A stretch of DNA of 33,859 nt from Deltaproteobacteria bacterium. Lineage in GTDB: Bacteria; Desulfobacterota; Desulfarculia; Adiutricales; Adiutricaceae. The notes under the pieces were generated by a model, which worked only from the letters and a program-made list of their open reading frames with translations, was not told the origin of the DNA and ran no database searches. Position numbers and translations under genes: made by a program. Shown in pieces: positions 22,833 to 29,621 of the stretch (positions within the stretch are counted from its first letter, which is position 1; every line of letters begins with the position of its first letter). The DNA lies in the NCBI GenBank assembly GCA_031270705.1, contig JAISWW010000164.1:1-33859 (forward strand). The letters run 5' to 3'.

Positions 22833-23708
22833 ATGCCCAGGTTTAAGCTACCCCCCAAGCTCCCTTTCCGCTCCATCGGGGTGGCTGGTCTAGGCCTTAT
22901 TGGCGGCTCCATCGCCAAAGCTTTTTGGCCATTTGACGGCCTAGAGCTGAGCGTTTTTGACAAAGATCCCCAAACCGTTAGCCAAGCCAAAAAAATTAAG
23001 CGTTTTAAACGGGTGACCGACGACCCCGAAGAATACGCCCAGTGGCCCATGGATCTGGCTTACCTGTGTTTGCCAGTAGCTCACAACGTGGCCATGATTC
23101 GGCGTTTAGGCCAAATTAAGTTTAAAAACGCGGTGACTGAGTCAGGGAGCTCGAAAACCTCTGCCAATGAGGCGGCTTTAGAGGAAGGCCTTAATTTTTG
23201 TGGCAGTCACCCCATCGCGGGCAAAGAAGTGGCTGGTTTCGCCCATTCCACGGCGGATCTTATCCGTCAGTGCCTTTTTATTATTACGCCCGATCCCCGC
23301 TTTGGTCCTAGCCAAACCCCCTTGGTGGCCAAAATCAAAGCCCTCCATGAGCTTTTGGGCTGCCGAATTCGCCTCATGAGCCCAGCCGAACACGACCAGC
23401 TTTACGCTTTGGTCAGCCACCTACCATATTTAACCGCCTCGGCCTTGGCTGGCACCGCCCTGCGAGAGGGTGGGCCGGAGGTTTTGCCTTGGGTGGGCAC
23501 GGGCTTTAAGGACACCACTCGAGTGGGCGCCTCGCCGCCGGCCAAATGGGTGGAGGTGGTCATGGATAACGCCCAAAACCTGGCCCATGACCTTGAGGCC
23601 CTCATGAAGGTTTTAAGCCAGATGCGCGATATTTTGGCCAACCGAGATTATGAAGGCATGATGGCTCTCTTAGAGGAAATCTCCGCTTTTCGCCGCCTCG
23701 TCAACTGA
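22833..23708 (+). CDS. tyrA: Prephenate dehydrogenase (TyrA-like)
   Basis: A 291-residue cytoplasmic enzyme of tyrosine synthesis: NAD(P)-dependent oxidative decarboxylation of prephenate. ATG 22833 is preferred because AAGGAG (22822-22827) lies 5 bases upstream; GTG 22827 overlaps that site. It has the Rossmann motif GVAGLGLIGGS (16-26), the ESGSSKT segment where most relatives have DVGSVK, the substrate motif GSHPIAGKEVAGFAHS, and the catalytic region EHDQLYALVSHLPY. Arogenate dehydrogenase is an alternative. It appears to be a single-gene unit and is followed by tRNA-Pro. Confidence 0.9.
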   Translation: MPRFKLPPKLPFRSIGVAGLGLIGGSIAKAFWPFDGLELSVFDKDPQTVSQAKKIKRFKRVTDDPEEYAQWPMDLAYLCLPVAHNVAMIRRLGQIKFKNAVTESGSSKTSANEAALEEGLNFCGSHPIAGKEVAGFAHSTADLIRQCLFIITPDPRFGPSQTPLVAKIKALHELLGCRIRLMSPAEHDQLYALVSHLPYLTASALAGTALREGGPEVLPWVGTGFKDTTRVGASPPAKWVEVVMDNAQNLAHDLEALMKVLSQMRDILANRDYEGMMALLEEISAFRRLVN

Positions 23709-23801
23709 CTTGAGCGGCCAAATAGGCCTGTTTTCCCAACCCGCCCCCTAGCTAGTCTAAAAATAATTTGTCAAAAAACCCCAAAAATCCCAAATTGGCT
23801 C

Positions 23802-23830
23802 TTGTCAAAAGCCAGATAATTTAGTAGAGT
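23802..23830 (+). promoter_or_regulatory. Candidate promoter for tRNA-Pro
   Basis: TTGTCA (23802-23807) and TAGAGT (23825-23830) are 17 bases apart, in the gap between tyrA and the tRNA. The precursor leader would be about 80 bases. The -10 is a moderate match. Confidence 0.4.
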
Positions 23831-23919
23831 GACTAGGCTTAACTATTGGTTGGCTGGTCGCCAAAAAACGACTCTCTTTAAAAGAGCGACGTTTCCGGAA
23901 CCCCAGCCAAAACTTGGAA

Positions 23920-23997
23920 CGGGATGTGGCGCAGCCTGGGTAGCGCACCTGAATGGGGTTCAGGGGGTCGCTGGTTCAAATCCAGTCATCCCGACCA
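23920..23997 (+). tRNA. tRNA-Pro (anticodon GGG), CCA encoded
   Basis: A 78-base cloverleaf. The acceptor stem is CGGGATG with CATCCCG, the D stem GCGC/GCGC, and the anticodon stem CCTGA/TCAGG around the loop ATGGGGT (anticodon GGG, reading CCC/CCU). The variable loop is GGGTC, the T stem GCTGG/CCAGT with loop TTCAAAT, and the end is ACCA. It closely resembles bacterial tRNA-Pro(GGG). It lies between tyrA and the AT-rich repeated region. Confidence 0.95.
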
Positions 23998-24361
23998 GTA
24001 AAATCAAGGGGTTAGCTAAGTTTGTCAAGGCCCTTTTAACCCCCGTGTCAACAGAAATGTCAACAGGCAATGATTTGAGTTGAATTTTTGCCTTGTTCAA
24101 GGCTTCCCGGTCTAATTTTTTTCCTGGAAAAAATCTGATAGACATTTTGAGAAAATAAACCACAATTTTAGCCCGAAAATTTACCTCACTAACAAATTAA
24201 ATCTACCTAACAACTTTTCTAAATTACGCTATCGGTCGCGCCTCAACGCTCGCGAGTTTTTATCTTTTTATTAATCCATTTATATAATATTAATAAAAAA
24301 CTATTTTTTATTCTTCAACTAATCTTGATTTGTATAAAAAATCAAAATCATACTTTTTATA
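23998..24361. other. Non-coding region between tRNA-Pro and the membrane-ORF cluster
   Basis: AT-rich from about 24090 on. It holds one copy of a short repeat (24041-24066). The minus-strand ORF at 23960-24163 reads through the tRNA and is not a real gene. No transcriptional signal is convincing. No second copy of the tRNA 3' end was seen in the following 2.4 kb. Confidence 0.55.
24041..24066. repeat. Dispersed repeat, copy 1 (CCCCGTGTCAACAG type)
   Basis: CCCCGTGTCAACAG followed by AAATGTCAACAG. The GTCAACAG core is itself directly repeated. It matches 25352-25378 with only a C/T change and one extra G, and marks the 3' flank of the membrane-ORF blocks. Confidence 0.7.
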
Positions 24362-24691
24362 TTATTTTTTAACAAAAGGTCTCATAATAAAATATATTAT
24401 ATATGTAATAAGCCATATCGCGCTCACAACAAGGGATAGTACTGGGAAAAGAAGAAGTATTAGAATGCTCTTTCCTGGACCTGACACGTCCTTTATCAAA
24501 AGAATAGATATTATAAGGAAAATTACTCCGGTTATTATTGCGCTAAGAGAAAATAATAATAATTTACTTTTATTTTTAAGCGTTAACATCAATTTATTAA
24601 TAGAAATTGGAATACATATGAAAAATACTAAAATTAAATACCAAAATAGAATATAAATATCATGACAATTAAATTTAACTATAATTGACAA
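24362..24691 (-). CDS. Small membrane protein, paralog 1 of 3
   Basis: About 109 residues with three to four hydrophobic segments and a basic C-terminus (IMRPFVKK). Its motifs FFICIPISI, FSLSAIITGVIFLIIS and YIIYFI match the two paralogs nearby. The start is uncertain. The frame remains open upstream to about 24735, where the DNEIYSIFYL sequence matches the N-terminus of paralog 3, but the equivalent start codon is GTT. It may therefore start at an internal TTG or be decaying. I do not recognise the family. The region is much more AT-rich than the core genes. Confidence 0.5.
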   Translation of the reverse strand: MSIIVKFNCHDIYILFWYLILVFFICIPISINKLMLTLKNKSKLLLFSLSAIITGVIFLIISILLIKDVSGPGKSILILLLFPVLSLVVSAIWLITYIIYFIMRPFVKK

Positions 24692-24773
24692 TATACAAGT
24701 AGAAAGATAAAAAATACTATAAATTTCATTGTCAACACCAAAAAAGTTAAAGAAATACTCACAAATTTTTATT

Positions 24774-25073
24774 TTATTTTTTGATAAAAAATCTCTTAAT
24801 AAAATATACTAACAATGTAATAATCCCTATCACGCTCAAAAGAATGGGTAGCGCTGGGGAAAGATGGAGCAATAAAGCGCCCTTTCCTGATTCTGTTTCT
24901 GACGCGCCTATTATCAAAAGAGTAGACATTATAAGGAAAAATACTCCGGTAATTAATGCGCCAAGAGAATATGATAGTAATATACTTTTGTTTTTAAATA
25001 CTGACATCCATATATTAATAGAAATTAGAATACATATAAAAAATACTAAAATTAAATACAAGAATATAACCAT
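24774..25073 (-). CDS. Small membrane protein, paralog 2 of 3 (N-terminally shortened)
   Basis: A 99-residue ORF from ATG 25073 with the same pattern as its neighbours (FFICILISI, SLGALITGVFFLIMST, LLVYFIKRFFIKK). Nucleotide similarity to paralog 1 continues upstream to about 25160 (ATAATGAAATTTATAGTA), but the frame is broken there by an extra T and by stop codons. The N-terminal helix is thus lost. Directly upstream on its strand lies a fragment of the histidine kinase gene. It is probably a degrading copy. Confidence 0.45.
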   Translation of the reverse strand: MVIFLYLILVFFICILISINIWMSVFKNKSILLSYSLGALITGVFFLIMSTLLIIGASETESGKGALLLHLSPALPILLSVIGIITLLVYFIKRFFIKK

Positions 25074-25178
25074 ACTATCATGATAATAAAATTTAAATAT
25101 AATTGATTATATAAAAATAAAAAGATAAAAAAATACTATAAATTTCATTATCACCTCAAAAAAATTAAAATAATTGAT

Positions 25179-25318
25179 TTTGATGGAAGACAAAGACGTT
25201 TTAGACTCATGGAAAACCCCTGAGCTAAAGGCCTTCAGATAATCAGAGCGTTTGCCTAGACGCCTAGCCATCTCCAAAACGCTGGGTCGCGACTCAAAAA
25301 TTTCAAGTTTTAAAATCA
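25179..25318 (-). pseudogene. Truncated copy of the adjacent histidine kinase gene (H-box region)
   Basis: This stretch aligns closely with 27001-27140, the HAMP-to-H-box part of the kinase gene. The translation EIFESRPSVLEMARRLGKRS, then DYLKAFSSGVFHESKTSLSS, matches kinase residues about 291-330. The H-box has decayed (HEFKTPLSS has become HESKTSLSS). After SSIK the similarity ends abruptly, and the sequence passes into the leader of membrane paralog 2. The rest of the kinase is absent. It is the relic of a partial duplication. Confidence 0.88.
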
Positions 25319-25351
25319 TAGGCTTAAGCTAAATTTGGGAATCCTGCTTTT

Positions 25352-25378
25352 CCCCGTGTTAACAGGAAATGTCAACAG
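25352..25378. repeat. Dispersed repeat, copy 2 (CCCCGTGTTAACAG type)
   Basis: CCCCGTGTTAACAG followed by GAAATGTCAACAG, the partner of 24041-24066. The following bases also share a TTTTTCCTGG motif (24119-24128 versus 25430-25439), so the shared block extends beyond the short core. Confidence 0.7.
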
Positions 25379-25534
25379 AAGGGGTTTAAGGATCAAAATT
25401 TTAGCGAGACTAAAGGCCAGGTGGTCAAATTTTTCCTGGTCAACATAAAATCTAAATTTAGAAAAACTATACATTTAGCGCGAAAACTTAATTAAAATAT
25501 GCAGAAAAAATTTTTAACCACTTATGTTTTTATA

Positions 25535-25918
25535 TTATTTATTGATAAAAGGCCTCCTAATAAAATATACTAACAATGTAATAATACCTATCAAGCTCAT
25601 AACAATGGACAATGCTGGAAAAAGAAGGAGCATTAACCCAACTATTTCCCCTGGCCCTGGATCTGACGCGCCAAATATGGAAATAGTAGATATTATAAGG
25701 AAAAATACTCCGGTTATTATTGCGGCAAGAGAAAATGATAGTAATTTGCCTTTGTTTTTAAACATTAACATCCATCGACGAATAGAAACTGGAATACATA
25801 TGAAAAATTCCAAAACTAAATTCCAGAATATAAGACCCATATCCTGAGATTCAAACTTAAGTATAATTGTTAATAAAAAAATAGAAATATAAAAAGTTAC
25901 TACATTTTCATTGTCCAC
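25535..25918 (-). CDS. Small membrane protein, paralog 3 of 3 (best-preserved copy)
   Basis: A 127-residue ORF from GTG 25918, beginning (V/M)DNENVVTFYISIFLLTIIL. Four hydrophobic segments and a basic tail (LVYFIRRPFINK) predict an inner-membrane protein. The core FFICIPVSI and FSLAAIITGVFFLIISTISI is shared with the two other copies. It lies about 490 bases downstream of the intact histidine kinase on the same strand. Paralog 2 likewise lies downstream of the kinase fragment, so kinase and membrane gene seem to have been duplicated as a pair. The family is unknown to me. Confidence 0.6.
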   Translation of the reverse strand: MDNENVVTFYISIFLLTIILKFESQDMGLIFWNLVLEFFICIPVSIRRWMLMFKNKGKLLSFSLAAIITGVFFLIISTISIFGASDPGPGEIVGLMLLLFPALSIVMSLIGIITLLVYFIRRPFINK

Positions 25919-26377
25919 TCCAAAAAAGTTAAGGAAATTAATATTTATAAAAAATAAACAAAAATATATATTTTATAATTTACTTCAAAATTTATACTAT
26001 TAAAATAATTAACTAAAAATATTAATTAAATCGCTTAAATTGACGGCGACTAAACAATCCCTTTAGGCCCATAAAATCGGCCCGAGAACTCTTGGCAACC
26101 ACCTAACGGCGAACATGAATGTCCGAGGCTTTCTTAATTGTTGCGGTCATTATACAACCCTCGGAGAAAAAAATGTCAGAGAAAAGTAAAATTTTTTTGA
26201 CATCACCCTGTAGCTTTGTTCGATAAGGCTATATCAATAAAACTATCGCGTTAATAAACCCCTGATATTATCTAAATATCGCTAATAGTTAAAATAGATA
26301 TGAATTGATGGCTATTAAAGTTAAAAAATAATTTTGCTGGCTAGGGGTTGTTAAGTTAGTTAAAGTGCGTAGCGGGA
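25919..26377. other. Gene-free region downstream of the histidine kinase
   Basis: About 460 bases, AT-rich, with no ORF of note. A TTGACA-like hexamer (26197-26203, within TTTTTTGACATCACC) has only a weak -10 candidate. A response-regulator gene, which would be expected near a kinase, is not here. Confidence 0.45.
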
Positions 26378-26425
26378 CTGTTATGAAGCGCTGTTATGAA
26401 GCGCTGTTATGAAACGCTGTTATGA
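26378..26425. repeat. 13-bp tandem repeat across the kinase stop codon
   Basis: CTGTTATGAAGCG repeats at 26378, 26391 and 26404 (one G-to-A change), with a partial fourth unit at 26417-26425. The kinase stop codon (26407-26409) lies inside the array. The last residues (HNSVS) are encoded by it. Because 13 is not a multiple of 3, unit gain or loss could change the protein end. Confidence 0.9.
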
Positions 26426-27996
26426 CGTAAGGGAACCGTTAATCGAAAAATCGCCGGTTCCCCCACCCAAATAAGTTCCCCTCGGTAAGGAGCCAAGAGC
26501 GTTCTGGCTAGGCTTAAGCCCAAACCCGTGCCGCCCTGATTTTTGCGCGTGGTGTAGAAAGGCGCGAAAATCTTTTCCGCTTCTTGACTGGTTAGGCCCC
26601 GGCCATTGTCGCGAACCTCCACGATTCCGCGGTCGCCTTTGGCCAGAACCGCGACCTCCACTAAGGTGGCCCCATTTTCTCGGCTATTTTCCCAGAGATT
26701 GACCAAGATTGTCTCCAGATCTTCCGCGGTCATGGCCAACCAAACCTCGCCCGCGCCCTGGCTAGTCACCAAAAAATCTGGGTATTTGTCTTGAAACCGG
26801 CGAGCCAAGGCCAAAACTAGAGCCCCAGCCTCCACCCTTTCTTGGCCAGTTGGCTCCTGAGCCTCAGCTCTCGCTAAGGCTAATAAGCGCTTCGCCAAAC
26901 CCTCAAGTCTCTCCAAATCCTTTTGGACATTCCCCTCAAAACGCCGCCGAACCTCGGGCTCCATCTCTTGAGAATCGTCAAAAAGAATCTCCAAAGCCCC
27001 TTTGATGGAAGACAAAGGCGTTTTGAACTCATGGGAAACCCCTGAGCTAAAGGCCTTTAGATAATCAGAGCGTTTGCCGAGACGCCTAGCCATCTCCAAA
27101 ACGCTGGCTCTTAGCTCAAAAATTTCTTTGACCATAATTAGGCCAGATTCTGGGGCCGGCTGGCTTTTTAGGCCATCAGCCACTAGGCGAGCTTCTTTGG
27201 CTAAGGTTTTGACTGGACTAATGATTAAAAGGGCGGCGATTAGGCTTACCATGACCATCAGACCCAAAACCAAGGCCAAGGAATAAGCCACATTCCGCCG
27301 CTCTTGATACAAAGCCTTGGAAATTTCTCTGGGCGTCCGCGAGAGATGAACCACGCCCAAGAGCTTAGAGCCATTTAAGACAGGCATAGCCACAAAGACT
27401 CTATAGCGCGCCCCCCGGCTGATAGATTTGAGGCTAAACCTCTCGGAGAACTCGCGTCTTCTTAAGAGGCTCGCGTAATGACCTTCCAAAGCCTGGCTTA
27501 TTTCCAGATTATCCGTTAAGGAAAGACCTAGATTCCGCTCGTCAGAGACGTTTAAGCCCCGATAATCCAAAATATTTATGGTTGATAAAGTGGTGAGAAC
27601 CGCCTCGGCCAAGACTGGAGCCAAGCGGTTAGCCGCGGCCAAAGCCAGGGGATCGGGCGGAAACTGAGAAACTCCGAAAACTAAGGAGTCCTTCTCCACG
27701 CGGGTTTTCGACAAATCCAAGGTTGGGGGAACTGGCCTTAAGTCATCGTCGGAAAAAGGATTGACCAGCCAGCGTTGTTGGCCGTAGTTAGCGCCTCCCA
27801 AGGCCAAGATCTCGCGCTTAAACATAGCCGCGACTAAGGTCGCTTGGGAGATGAGCTCGCTTTCGGTTTGCCGTACCAGCTCGTTTTCATAAACCCGAAA
27901 GAGGTAAATTCCCGAGATGGGAATAGCCAAGATGACCAAATTGACGGCCAGAAGGATGACCCTAAGGCTGGGCCGACGACTGGCCCCTTTGGTCAC
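26407..27996 (-). CDS. Membrane sensor histidine kinase
   Basis: A 529-residue two-component sensor. Helix 1 (about 11-33) and helix 2 (about 238-260) flank a periplasmic sensing domain of about 200 residues. A HAMP-like linker (261-300), H-box SHEFKTPLSS (His322), N-box WENSREN (Asn437) and G1 box DNGRGL (463-468) follow. F-box IFAPFYTTR and G2 box GGTGLGLS (488-495) complete the catalytic domain. The start overlaps the ftsY stop by 4 bases (ATGA), so it is the third gene of the smc-ftsY operon. No response regulator is present in the window. Part of this gene has been copied to 25179-25318. The signal is unknown. Confidence 0.93.
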   Translation of the reverse strand: MTKGASRRPSLRVILLAVNLVILAIPISGIYLFRVYENELVRQTESELISQATLVAAMFKREILALGGANYGQQRWLVNPFSDDDLRPVPPTLDLSKTRVEKDSLVFGVSQFPPDPLALAAANRLAPVLAEAVLTTLSTINILDYRGLNVSDERNLGLSLTDNLEISQALEGHYASLLRRREFSERFSLKSISRGARYRVFVAMPVLNGSKLLGVVHLSRTPREISKALYQERRNVAYSLALVLGLMVMVSLIAALLIISPVKTLAKEARLVADGLKSQPAPESGLIMVKEIFELRASVLEMARRLGKRSDYLKAFSSGVSHEFKTPLSSIKGALEILFDDSQEMEPEVRRRFEGNVQKDLERLEGLAKRLLALARAEAQEPTGQERVEAGALVLALARRFQDKYPDFLVTSQGAGEVWLAMTAEDLETILVNLWENSRENGATLVEVAVLAKGDRGIVEVRDNGRGLTSQEAEKIFAPFYTTRKNQGGTGLGLSLARTLLAPYRGELIWVGEPAIFRLTVPLRHNSVS

Positions 27997-29621
27997 AATT
28001 CCGAAGTCCCCATAATGGCTTCCACAAAGTCAGCCGCGTCGAAGGGCCGCAAATCGCCATAGGTTTCGCCCAAGCCAATGAAAGTGACTGGCAAGCGCAA
28101 ATCATTAATAATGGAGACCACGACCCCGCCTTTGGAGGTGCCGTCAAGTTTGGTTATAATCAAGCTATCCACCCCAATGGACTCATGGAACGTCCGAGCT
28201 TGGCTAGCCGCGTTTTGCCCGGTGTTGGCGTCTAAAACCAAAATCGTCTCATGGGGAGCCCCTGGATAAGCTTTATTAGCCACGCGCTTGATCTTTTTTA
28301 GCTCTTCCATGAGATTGACTTTCGTGTGCAATCGCCCAGCCGTGTCAATGATGACCACGTCCGCCCCGCGAGCTTTGGCCGCGTTTAAAGCGTCGAAAAC
28401 CACCGCTGAGGCGTCGGCTCCCGTGGGTTGCGAGACTATGTCCGAGCCAGTCCTTTGGGCCCAAATGGTTAGTTGCTCAACCGCCGCCGCGCGGAAAGTG
28501 TCGCCAGCGGCCAAAAGAACCGAGAGACCCTCTTCCTGATAACGCCTAGCCAATTTGGCGATGGTCGTGGTTTTGCCTACCCCGTTGACCCCAACCATGA
28601 GAATGACCAAAGGCTTAACCTGGGGGCGAGGCTTGGGCTCCAAATCGATGACCTCCAATAACCTAGCCCGCAAAGCCGCCTTTAAAGCTTCTGAGTCCTT
28701 TAGCTCCTTGCGTTTGACCTGGTCGCGGATCGTGGTCAATAAATCATCCGTGGTTTTAACGCCCAAATCCGAAGTGATGAGGATCTCTTCCAGTTCCTCT
28801 AAAACATCCTCGTCAATAGCCCGAGAGAAGGGCAAAATCTTTTCAATGCGCCCAGTAATCCGGTCGCGGGTGTTGGCCAGTTTTTGCTTTAAGCGAGAAA
28901 ACCAACCTTTTTTAGGCTTTTCCTCGGATTCCGACTCCTCGGCTGGCTGATCCGCCTCAGCGGCTGACTGATCTTCGACCTGTTGATCTAGATCTGACGA
29001 TTCTAGGTCTGAGGCCAACGCTTCTGGGCTCTCGGGCTTGACTGGCTGAGCGGGCTCAACCAGGGCCTCGGGCTCCAAAGGCGCGGCGACTGTGGTCACA
29101 ACTTCGCTTAAGGTCGGGCTTTCGACTTCCGGCTCTGGGGCTGATTCTAGCGCGGCGACTGGGGTCACAACTTCGCTTAAGGGTGGGCTTTCGACTTCCG
29201 GCTCTGGAGCTGAAGGAAGGGAGGCGACCTCGGGCGGAGTCTCTTCCAGAGATTCTGGCCGCGACTCCTCGGTCTCGGCGACCGGCTCTGGAGCGGGCGT
29301 TTCGGCCTTTTCGCCGCCAATATAACTTCTTAGGCGCCCAAACCAGCCTTTTTTCGGTTGACTGGGCTCTGGCTCGCTTGCGGCGACCGGTTCCGGCTCG
29401 TTAGAAGTTTCGGCGACCTCAGACTCCGAGGGAGAGATTTCTTGACTGGCCTCCGCCTGACTCTCCTCGCTCTCGGCTAAGGGCTCCAGTTGGTCAGAGC
29501 CAGGTTCCGAGCCTAAAGTCGGCTCATCAACCGCCGCCTCGTCTTGGACAAGCGCTTGGTCAAGCTGTTGGTTAGGATCGTCTTTTGCGGTTTTGTCCTT
29601 GCCGCGGAAAAATTTAAACAT
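27993..29621 (-). CDS. ftsY: Signal recognition particle receptor FtsY with long acidic N-terminal region
   Basis: A GTPase that docks the SRP-ribosome complex at the inner membrane for co-translational insertion. The 542-residue protein has an N-G core from about 245 with G1 GVNGVGKTTT (344-353), G2 DTFRAAA (374-380), G3 DTAGR (426-430) and G4 TKLDG (490-494). The first 235 residues are Glu/Pro/Ser-rich, longer than in most relatives. They hold a duplicated block (APEPEVESPPLSEVV at 138-152 and its near copy at 161-175). A membrane-targeting-like motif, KKGWF-RL, occurs twice at 90-96 and 237-243. It overlaps smc upstream by 8 bases and the kinase downstream by 4. Confidence 0.95.
   Translation of the reverse strand: MFKFFRGKDKTAKDDPNQQLDQALVQDEAAVDEPTLGSEPGSDQLEPLAESEESQAEASQEISPSESEVAETSNEPEPVAASEPEPSQPKKGWFGRLRSYIGGEKAETPAPEPVAETEESRPESLEETPPEVASLPSAPEPEVESPPLSEVVTPVAALESAPEPEVESPTLSEVVTTVAAPLEPEALVEPAQPVKPESPEALASDLESSDLDQQVEDQSAAEADQPAEESESEEKPKKGWFSRLKQKLANTRDRITGRIEKILPFSRAIDEDVLEELEEILITSDLGVKTTDDLLTTIRDQVKRKELKDSEALKAALRARLLEVIDLEPKPRPQVKPLVILMVGVNGVGKTTTIAKLARRYQEEGLSVLLAAGDTFRAAAVEQLTIWAQRTGSDIVSQPTGADASAVVFDALNAAKARGADVVIIDTAGRLHTKVNLMEELKKIKRVANKAYPGAPHETILVLDANTGQNAASQARTFHESIGVDSLIITKLDGTSKGGVVVSIINDLRLPVTFIGLGETYGDLRPFDAADFVEAIMGTSEL

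Noticed and set aside
23960-24163. Minus-strand 67-codon ORF ending LVGMTGFEPATP
   Set aside because: Its 3' half is the antisense of tRNA-Pro. This ending is a well-known artefact of reading through tRNA genes.
24041-25378. CRISPR array
   Set aside because: Only two copies of the short repeat exist, 1.3 kb apart, with coding-like sequence between them; there is no regular spacer pattern and no cas gene.
23998-26377. Possible integrated element with attachment sites at tRNA-Pro
   Set aside because: No integrase gene is visible and no second copy of the tRNA 3' end was found in the segment, so an att site cannot be supported.
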